A stretch of 39,748 nucleotides of DNA, taken from contig DATATI010000086.1 in NCBI GenBank assembly GCA_036268875.1, positions 1-39,748 on the forward strand. The letters run 5' to 3'. The position numbers and the translations under genes are program-made. Shown here piece by piece: positions 8,897-17,057 of this stretch. The notes below the pieces were generated by a model that saw nothing but the letters and a program-made list of their open reading frames with translations, was not told where the DNA came from and did no database searches. Origin of the DNA: Polyangia bacterium (lineage in GTDB: Bacteria > Myxococcota_A > Polyangia > Fen-1088). Within the stretch, counting starts at the first letter, position 1. Each line of letters begins with the position of its first letter.

Positions 8897-10102
8897 ATGC
8901 TGAAGAGACAACTGCTGGTCGTGACCGGAGCGTTGGTGATGAGCGCCGCCGTCGTTGGGTGTCAGAAGGAAGCCGCGCAGGCCCCGGCGCCTGCCCCGGC
9001 CGCCGAGACGCCCAAGCCGGCCGCGCCCGCCGAAGAAACCAGCAATGGTCCGAAAGTGGTTCCCGGTCCCGGCTACCAGCCCGAGTGCTTTGCGCCGTGG
9101 GACGCGAAGACGAAATATCTGCAGTGGCCGGCGAAGAAGCCGCCCTTCCGGTTGGCGCTGGTCAACGGCTACGTCGGCAACGCCTGGCGCATCCAGATGG
9201 TGAAGACGGCCAAGGCCTTCGCCAAGGATCCGGCGGTGGCGCCGCTGATCAAAGAGTTCAAGGTCGTCTCGACCGGCACCGACATCGCCGCGCAGCTGGG
9301 CGCCATCGAGGACTTCATCAATCAAGGCTTCGACGGCATCGTCACGCTGGCGGTCAGTCCGGAGGGTTTCGATCGCGTGATCCGGCTGGCCGACAAGAAG
9401 GGCGTGGTCATCGTTCCCTTCGACAACGTCCTCGACACCGACAAGGTCATGGAGGTCAACGAAGACCAGCTGTCGATGGGCAAGCAGTGGGGCGAGTTCC
9501 TGGACAAGATCCTCAAGGGCAAGGGCAAGGTGCTGGAGGTGCGCGGTCTGCAGGGCAACTCGACCGAGCGCGATCGCCACAATGGCTTCCGGCAGGTCAT
9601 GGAGGCGCCCGGCAAGAAGTACGAGATCACCGAGGTGGTGGGCAGCTGGGATGACGGCAAGGCGCAAAAGGCGGTGGCCGACGCGCTGGCCGTGCACCAC
9701 AAGTTCGACGCCATGATGGTCCAGGGCGGATCGACGGGCGCCATCCGCGCGCTGCTGGACGCCGGCCACAAGCCGATTCCGGTGGCGACCGAAGCCGAGA
9801 ACGGCGCGCGGAAGCTTATCGCCAAGTATCACGACAAGGGCATGAAGGGCTTGTCGCTGGGCCAGTCGCCCGGGTTGGCGGCCATCGCCATGAAGGCGGC
9901 CATCGAAGGTCTTCAGGGGCGCGTGCTGCCGCAGAAGATCTCGGTGCCGATCCCGGCGGCGGATCAGACCACTTTGAAAGACGGCGACAACTATTACTCG
10001 AAGCTGTCGGACAACTTCTTCACACCGAACGAGTTCCCGCCGTGCGGGGTGAACATCTCGGGCGTCAAGATCATGAACGAGTCAGAGACCGACGTGAAAT
10101 AG
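8897..10102 (+). CDS. Sugar ABC transporter substrate-binding lipoprotein
   Basis: 401 residues behind an AAGGA site. Lipobox VVGC puts the acylated cysteine at residue 22, followed by an Ala/Pro/Glu linker to about 55. The mature domain is a type I periplasmic binding protein of the ribose/rhamnose cluster (Peripla_BP_4): PPFRLALVNGYVGNAWRIQM at the hinge start, AIEDFINQGFDGIVTLAVSP, GVVIVPFDNVLDTDKVMEVN, RGLQGNSTERDRHNGF and DAMMVQGGSTGAIRALLDAG. In this family the ligand lies between two Rossmann-like lobes and the loaded protein docks on the permeases encoded just downstream. About 50 residues of linker before the fold would let the domain reach the membrane transporter. Ligand identity is not visible, but the two flanking SMP-30 enzymes point to a sugar that is oxidised to a lactone or is imported as one. 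Confidence 0.9.
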   Translation: MLKRQLLVVTGALVMSAAVVGCQKEAAQAPAPAPAAETPKPAAPAEETSNGPKVVPGPGYQPECFAPWDAKTKYLQWPAKKPPFRLALVNGYVGNAWRIQMVKTAKAFAKDPAVAPLIKEFKVVSTGTDIAAQLGAIEDFINQGFDGIVTLAVSPEGFDRVIRLADKKGVVIVPFDNVLDTDKVMEVNEDQLSMGKQWGEFLDKILKGKGKVLEVRGLQGNSTERDRHNGFRQVMEAPGKKYEITEVVGSWDDGKAQKAVADALAVHHKFDAMMVQGGSTGAIRALLDAGHKPIPVATEAENGARKLIAKYHDKGMKGLSLGQSPGLAAIAMKAAIEGLQGRVLPQKISVPIPAADQTTLKDGDNYYSKLSDNFFTPNEFPPCGVNISGVKIMNESETDVK

Positions 10103-10110
10103 AGTTGAGC

Positions 10111-10143
10111 GCGCGGGCAGGGTGTGCCACGGCCCTCCCGCGC
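10111..10143 (+). promoter_or_regulatory. Stable hairpin between binding-protein and ATPase genes
   Basis: GCGCGGG (10111-10117) pairs with CCCGCGC (10137-10143); after one bulged C, AGGG (10119-10122) pairs with CCCT (10133-10136), closing on a loop of about 10 nt. It fills most of the 56-bp gap that is the largest inside the transporter genes and has no U-run. In other binding-protein-dependent importers such hairpins shield the upstream mRNA from 3' exonucleases, so that binding protein is made in excess over the ATPase and permeases. That role here is inference from position and structure. Confidence 0.55.
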
Positions 10144-10158
10144 TCCACAAATCCGACG

Positions 10159-11733
10159 ATGGAAACAGGCGCCACACATTTTCTCGAACTGCGGAACGTC
10201 TCCAAGAACTACGGGGGCGTGGTGGCGCTGGATCGGGTGAACTTCGGGTGCGACCCGGGGACCATTCACGCCATCCTGGGCGAGAACGGGGCGGGCAAGA
10301 GCACGCTCATCAAGATCATCGCGGGCGTGGTGCAGCCGACGCAGGGCGAGATGCTGCTGCAGGGCCAGGCGGTCAAGTTCGGGCATCCGGTGGATGCGAA
10401 CGCGGCCGGCGTGGTCTGCGTGTTTCAGGAGCTGTCCCTGCTGCCGACGCTGTCGGTGGCGGAGAACATCGGCATCACCATGCCAACCAACCGCCTGGGC
10501 ATGTACGATCGCAAGGCCCAGCACCGCAAGGCGGAGGAACTTCTGGCCCGCGTGGGCTGCGAGGACATCAACCCGCGCGCCTGGGTCAACAGCCTGCCGC
10601 TGTCGCGCCGCCAGATGGTCGAGATCGCCAAGGCGCTGGGCAAGAACCCGCGGCTTTTGATCCTGGATGAAGCCACGTCCGCCCTGACCAGCGCCGACGT
10701 CGAGAAGGTGATGCGCATCCTCGGCAAGCTGCGCGACGATGGGCTGGTGCTGCTGTACATCTCGCACCGCATGCACGAAATCAAAGAGCTGGCCGACGTG
10801 CTGTCGGTGTTCCGCAACGGGCAGCACGTCGAGACCTTTCCCAAGAACCGCCACAGCGACGACGAGATCGTGCAGTTGATGATCGGCCGCGATCTGGGCC
10901 AGGTGTTCCCGCCCAAGCCGCCGCGGCCGGTCGCTGACGTCGCGGCGCCGGCGAAGCTGGAGGTGAAGAACCTGCGCTGGGAGAACCAGCTCAACGACAT
11001 CTCGTTTCGCCTGGGCAAGGGCGAGATCCTGGGCCTGGGCGGCCTGGACGGTCAGGGGCAGAAAGAATTGCTGCTGGGATTGTTCGGCGTGCTGAAAGAT
11101 CTCAGCGGCGAGATCAAAGTGGACGGCCAGCCGACCAAGATCGGCTCGCCCCACAAGGCCAAGTCGACCGCCCACCGCATCGCCCTGGTCCCCGAGGATC
11201 GCAAGACCGAAGGCTTGATGCTGCCGATGGGCGTGGGCACCAACATCACCATCGCCTCGCTGCAGAAGCTGCGCAAGGGCCTGGGCCTCGATCAGGAGAA
11301 AGAGGCCAGCGCCATCGCCGCGATGGTCAAGCGCATCCAGATCAAGGTGTCCAACCTGGCCAATCCAGTTTCATCGCTCTCGGGCGGCAACCAGCAGAAG
11401 GTGGTGCTGGCCAAGTGGCTGATGACCGAGCCGCAGATCCTGATGCTGAACGATCCCACCCGCGGCATCGACGTCGGCACCAAACAAGAGCTGTATCAAC
11501 TGCTGCGCCAGCTGGCCGACGCCGGCACCTCGATCCTTTTTTACAGCACCGACTATGACGAACTGATCGGCTGCTGCGATCGCGTGCTGATCCTGTATCA
11601 GGGCCAGATCGCCCGCGAGCTGGTGGGCGACGAGATCACCGAGACCAACATCGTGGCCAGCGCCCTCAACATCAACACGACGGCTCACGTGAAGGCCGTC
11701 GCCCCGCCAGGACAAGGACCGACGCCGCCGTGA
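10159..11733 (+). CDS. Sugar ABC transporter ATP-binding protein, double NBD (RbsA/XylG-like)
   Basis: 524 residues with two fused nucleotide-binding domains, the usual size for CUT2 importers. NBD1 has a full Walker A (GENGAGKST, 41-49) and Walker B (LLILDEATSAL, Asp170-Glu171). NBD2 has a degenerate Walker A (GGLDGQGQKELLLG, no GK[ST]), an intact signature LSGGNQQ at 407-413 and a Walker B reading LMLNDPTRGID, where the usual Asp-Glu is Asn431-Asp432. Degenerate NBD2 Walker A is typical of the family; the Asn-Asp change is less standard and may mark a subfamily. The start METGATHF was chosen because the first beta-strand begins right after it. Its TGA overlaps the GTG of the next permease by 4 bp, showing translational coupling. 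It powers import through the two following permeases. Confidence 0.92.
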   Translation: METGATHFLELRNVSKNYGGVVALDRVNFGCDPGTIHAILGENGAGKSTLIKIIAGVVQPTQGEMLLQGQAVKFGHPVDANAAGVVCVFQELSLLPTLSVAENIGITMPTNRLGMYDRKAQHRKAEELLARVGCEDINPRAWVNSLPLSRRQMVEIAKALGKNPRLLILDEATSALTSADVEKVMRILGKLRDDGLVLLYISHRMHEIKELADVLSVFRNGQHVETFPKNRHSDDEIVQLMIGRDLGQVFPPKPPRPVADVAAPAKLEVKNLRWENQLNDISFRLGKGEILGLGGLDGQGQKELLLGLFGVLKDLSGEIKVDGQPTKIGSPHKAKSTAHRIALVPEDRKTEGLMLPMGVGTNITIASLQKLRKGLGLDQEKEASAIAAMVKRIQIKVSNLANPVSSLSGGNQQKVVLAKWLMTEPQILMLNDPTRGIDVGTKQELYQLLRQLADAGTSILFYSTDYDELIGCCDRVLILYQGQIARELVGDEITETNIVASALNINTTAHVKAVAPPGQGPTPP

Positions 11734-12782
11734 AAGACTGGAAGCTGCAGTTGGATCAAAGCCGGGGCCTGCTGCTGGCCATCGGCCTTTTCATGGTGTT
11801 TTACTGCCTGTATTCGTCGCAGCACCCGCGCGGGTTCACGGCGCCGCTGTTCGGCCAGAACGCCAACGAATCGTTCGTGCTGGCCACGGCGGCGATGGCG
11901 CAGACGGTCCCCATCATCACCGGCGGCCTGGATCTGTCGGTGGGCGCGGTGGTGACGCTGGTGGATTGTCTGGCCTCGCACCTTCTGCACGGCACCGGCG
12001 GACAGATCTTGCTGGGGATTTTTCTGTGTCTGCTGGCCGGCACCGCGTGCGGCCTGGCCAACGGGTGCCTGGTGGTGTACGGCCGGCTGCAGCCGATCAT
12101 CGCCACGCTGGCCTCGGGGACGATCTTTCTGGGGTTGGCCTTGTTCCTGCGGCCCACGCCGGGCGGCAACGTCGACGGCGATCTGGCCTTTGCCATGACC
12201 TTCGACGTCAACGAAACGCTGGGCTACTTTCACCTGGCGCCGAAGGGCGCGCTGGGTTTCGTCGGCAAGATCCCGACCCCGCTGCTGTTGCTGACGGCGC
12301 TGGCGTTGAGCTGGGCGTACTACAAACGCACGCGGCTGGGCCTGGGCACGTATGCCATCGGCGCCTCGCCGGAGGCGGCGTACATGTCCGGCGTGCGCAT
12401 CAAGCGGGTCAAGGTCGGCGCCTACAGCATGGCCGGCTTCTTTGCGGCGGCCGGCGGACTTTATCTGGCCATGCAGACCGGCGCCGGGAACGCGGACATC
12501 GAACAGGCGGGCGCGTACACGCTGAACTCGATCGCCGGCGTGGTGATCGGCGGGACCTCGCTTTACGGCGGGATGGGCGGCGCGGTGGGCTCGATCTTCG
12601 GGGCCCTGGTGCTGCGGGCGGTGGCCTTCAACTTCCGCGTCTTCGACGAGAAATCGGCATTGGGCTTTCTGGCCAACCCGCTTTATCAACCTTTGTTCGA
12701 AGGCCTGATCTTGCTGATCGCGGTCTGCGCTGGCGCGTTCTGGGTGCTGCGGTTGAAAAACCGGCTGCACGTGTTTCGGTGA
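11730..12782 (+). CDS. Sugar ABC transporter permease, first subunit (BPD_transp_2)
   Basis: 350 residues from a GTG that overlaps the ATPase stop by 4 bp. It is very hydrophobic, with about ten membrane segments. Family signatures are ITGGLDLSVGAVVTLVDCLASHLL in the first third, LANGCLVVYGRLQPIIATLAS, YAIGASPEAAYMSGVRIKRVKV (the cytoplasmic loop that contacts the ATPase) and LNSIAGVVIGGTSLYGGMGGAVGSIFGAL near the end. These identify RbsC/XylH-type CUT2 permeases. It probably pairs with the second, different permease downstream to form a heterodimeric channel, unlike RbsC homodimers. Its stop overlaps the next start by 4 bp, giving three consecutive coupled genes. Confidence 0.92.
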   Translation: MKDWKLQLDQSRGLLLAIGLFMVFYCLYSSQHPRGFTAPLFGQNANESFVLATAAMAQTVPIITGGLDLSVGAVVTLVDCLASHLLHGTGGQILLGIFLCLLAGTACGLANGCLVVYGRLQPIIATLASGTIFLGLALFLRPTPGGNVDGDLAFAMTFDVNETLGYFHLAPKGALGFVGKIPTPLLLLTALALSWAYYKRTRLGLGTYAIGASPEAAYMSGVRIKRVKVGAYSMAGFFAAAGGLYLAMQTGAGNADIEQAGAYTLNSIAGVVIGGTSLYGGMGGAVGSIFGALVLRAVAFNFRVFDEKSALGFLANPLYQPLFEGLILLIAVCAGAFWVLRLKNRLHVFR

Positions 12783-13747
12783 CCGTCGTGAACGCCACCC
12801 TGAAAAGCCGCCTGGCCGCCACGGAGAAATCGACCTGGTACACCCTGGCCTCGATCGGGTTGATCCTGGTCGTCGGATCGATCTTCACGCTGGTCACGCA
12901 GGGGTCGCTCAGCTTTTTGAACCCGCTTTACATCCTGCAGCAGATGCAGATCGCGTCGTTCCTGGGCATTGCCGCCACCGGCGCGATGGTGGTGATCCTG
13001 CTGGGGCACATCGATCTGTCGCTGCCGTGGGTGGTGGCCACCAGCGCCATGCTGTCGGCGGCGCTGGGCGGCTGGTCGGCGCTGCCGGCGGGGATCTTGA
13101 TCGGCGCGCTGGCCGGTTTGGTGAACGGCCTGGGCGTGGCGTTCCTGCGCGTGCCGTCGATGATCTTCACGCTGGGCATGAACACCGTGCTGCAGGGCTT
13201 GATGGTGGTGTTCACCGGCGGATTTGCCCCGCGCAGCGAAGCGCCGCACTGGATGGAAGTGCTGGCCATCGGCAAGACGCTGGCCATCCCGAACTCGGTG
13301 TTCGTGTGGATCGCGGTCGGTTTCGCGGCGGTGTTCCTGCTGACCAAGACGGCGCTCGGCCGCTTCATCTACGCGGTCGGCAACCAGGAGCAGGCGGTTT
13401 TTCTTTCGGGCGTGCGCACGCCGTGGGTGCTGGTGGCGGGGTTCGTGGTGTCGGGGATCTGCTCGGCCATCACCGGCATGTTGCTGGCTGGGTTTTCGCA
13501 CAAGGCTTATCAAGCGATGGGGGACGGCTACCTGATGTCGGCGATTGCGGCGGTGGTGATCGGCGGGACGAACATCATGGGCGGTCGCGGTACGTATCTC
13601 GGCACGGTGCTGGGCACGATCTTGATCGTGCTTTTGCAAAGCGTGCTGTCGGTGATGCAGATGCCCGACGCCGGCCGGCAGATCATCTACGGCGGAATCA
13701 TCATCGCCATGTTGCTGGTGTACGGCCGTCAGGCTCAGCACGGTTAG
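12779..13747 (+). CDS. Sugar ABC transporter permease, second subunit (BPD_transp_2)
   Basis: 322 residues; the GTG at 12779 overlaps the preceding TGA and is favoured over a second GTG nine bases later because coupling would use it. The open frame extends far upstream but those codons are antisense-like and overlap the first permease. Features are WYTLASIGLILVVGSIFTLV (TM1), MVVILLGHIDLSLPWVVATSAML (the family motif with ILLGHIDLS replacing the usual GGIDLS), LVNGLGVAFLRVPSMIFTLGMNTVLQG, YAVGNQEQAVFLSGVRTPWVLV (ATPase-contact loop) and MSAIAAVVIGGTNIMGGRGTYLGTVLG. It is the partner subunit of the transporter. A good AGGAG just before its stop serves the following lactonase gene. Confidence 0.92.
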   Translation: MTVVNATLKSRLAATEKSTWYTLASIGLILVVGSIFTLVTQGSLSFLNPLYILQQMQIASFLGIAATGAMVVILLGHIDLSLPWVVATSAMLSAALGGWSALPAGILIGALAGLVNGLGVAFLRVPSMIFTLGMNTVLQGLMVVFTGGFAPRSEAPHWMEVLAIGKTLAIPNSVFVWIAVGFAAVFLLTKTALGRFIYAVGNQEQAVFLSGVRTPWVLVAGFVVSGICSAITGMLLAGFSHKAYQAMGDGYLMSAIAAVVIGGTNIMGGRGTYLGTVLGTILIVLLQSVLSVMQMPDAGRQIIYGGIIIAMLLVYGRQAQHG

Positions 13748-13755
13748 GAGGCGCC

Positions 13756-14673
13756 ATGAACCGGACCAACTTGAAGCACGAGATCGCGCCCACGCCGGTG
13801 GAGATCACCTGCGTGGTGAAGGCCATGGCCTTGATCGGCGAAGGCCCGATGTGGTCGGCGGCCGAGCAGCGGCTTTACTGGGTGGACATCGTCGGGCAGC
13901 AGCTTTACGTGTTCAACCCGGCCGACGGATCGAACCAGGCTTTTGCCATGCCCGAATTGATCACCTCGGTGTCGCCGCGCCGAAACGGGGGGGTCATCCT
14001 CACCTTGCGCAACAGCTTCGCGTTTTTTGATCTCGCGACCGGCGCGCTGACCAAGCTCGGCGATCCAGAGCCTGAATTGCCGGGCAATCGTTTTAACGAC
14101 GGCAAGTGCGATCGCCAGGGCCGGCTGTGGGCCGGCACCATGGGCGACGTCGACTGGGATTCGCCGATCGGCAACCTGTATCGCTTCGGCGCCGACCGCA
14201 AGCCGGCGCGCATGGAGCAAGGGATCTGTTGCTCGAACGGGCTTGGCTGGAGCCCGGACAGCAAGACCATGTATTTCACCGAGAGCTTCCGGCACCGCAT
14301 CTTCGCCTACGACTTCGACGCCGCATCGGGGGACCTTTCCAATCGCCGCATCTTCATCACCCTGGATCCGCACGAAAGCGCCTTCCCCGACGGCATGACC
14401 GTCGACGCCGAGGGCTTCGTGTGGTGCGCGCAGCCGATGCTGGGTCGCATCGTCCGCTACGATCCAAAGGGCGCCATCCGACGCATCATCGAGCTGCCGG
14501 TGTCGCGCGGGACCGGCGTGATGTTCGGTGGTCCCAACCTGGACGTGCTGTACGTGACCACCATGCGCGCGACACTGACCGACGAACAGCTGGCGCAAGA
14601 GCCGCTGGCCGGCAGCCTGCTGGCGCTGCGTCCGGGTGTCCAGGGCGTGGCCGAGACGCCGTTCGCGGGTTAG
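13756..14673 (+). CDS. SMP-30/gluconolactonase/LRE-family protein (second copy)
   Basis: 305 residues, started at the ATG six bases after AGGAG; frames open further upstream are shadows of the permease. SMP-30 signatures: LIGEGPMWSAAEQRLYWVDI, TSVSPRRNGGVILTLR, LPGNRFNDGKCDRQGRLWAGTM, CCSNGLGWSPDSKTMYFTES and FPDGMTVDAEGFVWCAQ, which cover the metal-binding Glu, Asn and Asp positions. It differs clearly from the copy at 8012, so the two are paralogues with probably different lactone or step preference rather than a recent duplication. Lack of a signal peptide places it in the cytoplasm. It is 8 bp after the permease and is the last gene of the uptake cluster; the next gene at 14731 is a secreted protein with its own ribosome-binding site. 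Confidence 0.88.
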   Translation: MNRTNLKHEIAPTPVEITCVVKAMALIGEGPMWSAAEQRLYWVDIVGQQLYVFNPADGSNQAFAMPELITSVSPRRNGGVILTLRNSFAFFDLATGALTKLGDPEPELPGNRFNDGKCDRQGRLWAGTMGDVDWDSPIGNLYRFGADRKPARMEQGICCSNGLGWSPDSKTMYFTESFRHRIFAYDFDAASGDLSNRRIFITLDPHESAFPDGMTVDAEGFVWCAQPMLGRIVRYDPKGAIRRIIELPVSRGTGVMFGGPNLDVLYVTTMRATLTDEQLAQEPLAGSLLALRPGVQGVAETPFAG

Positions 14674-14730
14674 TGATCGTTCTTTGCGCCGAGATCCCAC
14701 TCCGTAGAAATGCCCCTGCGGAGGAACGTC

Positions 14731-15693
14731 ATGTCGCAATTCGAAGGCAAAAAAAGAAGGTTCTGTCGTGTGGCGGCTGTTTGTTTTTCGACATCGGCAA
14801 TGCTGTGCCTGGTGGCCGGCGCCGCGCAGGCGCAGCAGATTGTGGCGTTCGACGTGACCTACACGGCGTCGACCACCACCACGAAAGACGCGCATTTTGA
14901 CGTCAAGCCGCGCGCCGATCAGCCGGCCGACTGGACCAGCCCGATCAACTACTCGACCGGCACCGTCTATATCCATCAAGAGGTGACGAGCAAGCCCAGC
15001 GCTCAGGACACCATGGTGGACATCTGCTTTGACGGCGACCTGGAAGGTTACGGCTGCATCGGCACCGATTTTTACACCACCACCGGCGCCCACGAGACGG
15101 TCGAGAAGATGAGCACCATGTGGCAGTACAACAAAGTGGCGTGGAACAAGAAGCGCACGCTGTTTCAGCTGATCGTCAAGGATCGCGGCAACCACAACGG
15201 CGGCCTTCCGGTGAGCGACTTCATGCCCACCACGATGCGCATCGTGCTGACGGTGGTGCCGACCGGCGGGACCTACGTTCCACCGGCGTCGAGCACGGGT
15301 GGCGACGGCGGCGTGGTCGCGGATGCGGGCGGCGGCATTGGCCTCGACGCCGCCGCCGACGCCGGGATGGCGGCGACCGGTGGCAGCGGCGGCAGCGCCG
15401 GCGCGATGCCCTCGGGCAGCGGCGGCTCATCCAGCCCGACACCCTCGGGCAGTGGCGGCGCGTCGGCGGCGGACGCCGGCCCGCCGACAGGTTCGTCGAC
15501 GGGCGGGGTCTCGGGCGCCGGCAACGGTGATCCGTCGTCGACCAGCGGGGGTTCCACCAGCAGCGGCGGGTGCGTGCTGGCTGGCGATTCATCCGGTTCC
15601 GGCGATCCCGGCTTGCCGACGCTGGCGGGATCCGCGGCGGTTGCGCTGGCGCTGGCCGCGCGCCGGCGCGCGCGTTCGGCTGATCGTCGCTGA
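14731..15693 (+). CDS. Secreted protein with C-terminal Gly/Ser stalk and MYXO-CTERM-like anchor
   Basis: 320 residues, started at the ATG six bases after GCGGAGGA. Signal peptide 1-34 ends AQA. The globular part (about 35-180) is unrecognised; pieces include QIVAFDVTYTAS, DICFDGDLEGYGCIGTDFY and TMRIVLTVVPTGGTYVPP, suggesting a beta-sandwich with one disulfide. A Gly/Ser/Ala-rich stalk of about 100 residues follows, then GGCVLAG, a hydrophobic stretch LAGSAAVALALAA and RRRAR. Cys before a short hydrophobic helix and an Arg cluster is the layout of MYXO-CTERM sorting signals, which are known to be cleaved and attached to the cell surface. Here the stalk lies next to the C-terminal anchor, the mirror image of the lipoproteins in this window. 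The function of the domain is unknown. Confidence 0.75.
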   Translation: MSQFEGKKRRFCRVAAVCFSTSAMLCLVAGAAQAQQIVAFDVTYTASTTTTKDAHFDVKPRADQPADWTSPINYSTGTVYIHQEVTSKPSAQDTMVDICFDGDLEGYGCIGTDFYTTTGAHETVEKMSTMWQYNKVAWNKKRTLFQLIVKDRGNHNGGLPVSDFMPTTMRIVLTVVPTGGTYVPPASSTGGDGGVVADAGGGIGLDAAADAGMAATGGSGGSAGAMPSGSGGSSSPTPSGSGGASAADAGPPTGSSTGGVSGAGNGDPSSTSGGSTSSGGCVLAGDSSGSGDPGLPTLAGSAAVALALAARRRARSADRR

Positions 15694-15758
15694 TCTGTCG
15701 CGGCACCGTCGCTGCGATCTGCTAAGAAGGGCCGGCCGCGAATCGGCGCGGCGCCCGC

Positions 15759-16991
15759 ATGCTGCTTGATCTGTCTCCGCTCCGTCGCCACCGCGATTTT
15801 CGCCGGTTATTCGTCGGCCAGTTCGTCTCGTTCTTCGGCAGCATGATCACGTACGTGGCGGTGCCGTATCAAGTGTACCAGCTGACCTCGTCCAGCTTGA
15901 TGGTGGGCCTGCTGGGCACGGTGCAGTTGATCCCGCTCTTGCTGTTCGGTCTGTGGGGCGGCGCCTACGCCGACGCCCTGGATCGCCGGCGCCTGCTGAT
16001 CACCGCCGAAGCGCTGCTGACGCTGGTCTCGCTGGGCCTGGCGGTGAACGCCTGGATGGCCCGACCCAGCGTGCTGGTCGTCTTCGTCCTCAGCGGGCTG
16101 ATGTCGGCGATCAACGGCTTTCATCGCCCGACCCTGGAGGCGATGTCGCCCCGCCTGGTCGAGCGCGACGAGCTGCCGGCGACGGCGGCCCTGGCGTCAT
16201 TGCGTTCCAACTTGGGTGCGCTGGCCGGCCCGGCGGTGGGCGGCGTGTGCATCGCCGTCTTCGGTTTGGGCGCGACGTACCTTATCGACGTGGCGACCTT
16301 CGTGGTGTCGCTGGCCGCGCTGGCCATGATGGCGTCCATGCCGCCGTCTGCCGAGGTGAGCAAGCCCAGCTTGCGCAGCATCGTCGAAGGCCTCACCTAC
16401 GCGCGCCGCCGTCCCGAATTGATCGGCACCTACGTGGTCGACATCGTGGCGATGACCTTCGCCATGCCGATGGCCCTGTTTCCGGCGTTGGCGCAGCGGT
16501 GGGGCGGGCCGACGGCGGTGGGGTGGCTGTACTCGTCGATGTCGATCGGCAGCCTGGTGACGACGTTGTTCAGCGGCTGGACGAAGAAGGTGGCCCGTCG
16601 AGGCGCGGCGGTGGTGCTGGCGGCGGCATCGTGGGGCGTGGCGGTGGTGGCGCTGGGTTATGCGCCGAATCTGCCGGCGGCGGTGCTGTGCCTGGTCCTG
16701 GCCGGCGCCGCCGACATGCTGAGCGGCCTGTTCCGCATGACCATCTGGAACGAGACCATCCCTGCCCACCTGCGTGGTCGGTTGGCCGGTGTCGAAATGA
16801 TCAGCTACATGACCGGCCCGCTTTTGGGCAACGCGCGCGCCGGTTGGATGGCGTCGCTGCGCTCGGTTTCGTTTTCCATCGTCGGTGGCGGCGCCATCTG
16901 CGTGGTGGGCGTGCTTCTGTGTATTCCATTGTTGCCGGCGTTCTGGCGCTATCGTCCGCCGTCGCTGCCGCCGGCCGAAGACGGCGCCTGA
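15759..16991 (+). CDS. MFS transporter, EntS/DHA3-like exporter
   Basis: 410 residues, strongly hydrophobic with about twelve membrane segments. It opens LLDLSPLRRHRDFRRLFVGQFVS, typical of EntS-like transporters, where a short amphipathic N-terminus with R-x-x-x-FR-x-L-x-x-G leads into TM1. The loop between TM2 and TM3 reads GLWGGAYADALDRRRLL, an MFS motif-A variant (G-x-x-x-D-x-x-x-RR). TM4-5 region carries ATAALASLRSNLGALAGPAVGG. EntS-type proteins export siderophores or drugs by proton antiport. No biosynthetic cluster is adjacent, so the substrate is unknown. No clear ribosome-binding site precedes the ATG. It is convergent with the VOC-family gene, 66 bp apart. Confidence 0.85.
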   Translation: MLLDLSPLRRHRDFRRLFVGQFVSFFGSMITYVAVPYQVYQLTSSSLMVGLLGTVQLIPLLLFGLWGGAYADALDRRRLLITAEALLTLVSLGLAVNAWMARPSVLVVFVLSGLMSAINGFHRPTLEAMSPRLVERDELPATAALASLRSNLGALAGPAVGGVCIAVFGLGATYLIDVATFVVSLAALAMMASMPPSAEVSKPSLRSIVEGLTYARRRPELIGTYVVDIVAMTFAMPMALFPALAQRWGGPTAVGWLYSSMSIGSLVTTLFSGWTKKVARRGAAVVLAAASWGVAVVALGYAPNLPAAVLCLVLAGAADMLSGLFRMTIWNETIPAHLRGRLAGVEMISYMTGPLLGNARAGWMASLRSVSFSIVGGGAICVVGVLLCIPLLPAFWRYRPPSLPPAEDGA

Positions 16992-17057
16992 GCGTCCTTC
17001 ATCAAGCGCTCGATCTGCATGCAGCTGTGGGCAACCGGGACGAACGCCGTTCGCGCT

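Noticed and set aside
7274-9832. Very long open frame on the minus strand
   Set aside because: It lies antisense to porin, lactonase and binding-protein genes that have clear motifs; high-GC codons leave the opposite strand open. Its product is low-complexity with no family.
11966-12778. Upstream extension of the second permease's open frame
   Set aside because: This part overlaps the first permease in another frame and reads as Arg/Gly-rich non-membrane sequence; the coupled GTG at 12779 is the real start.
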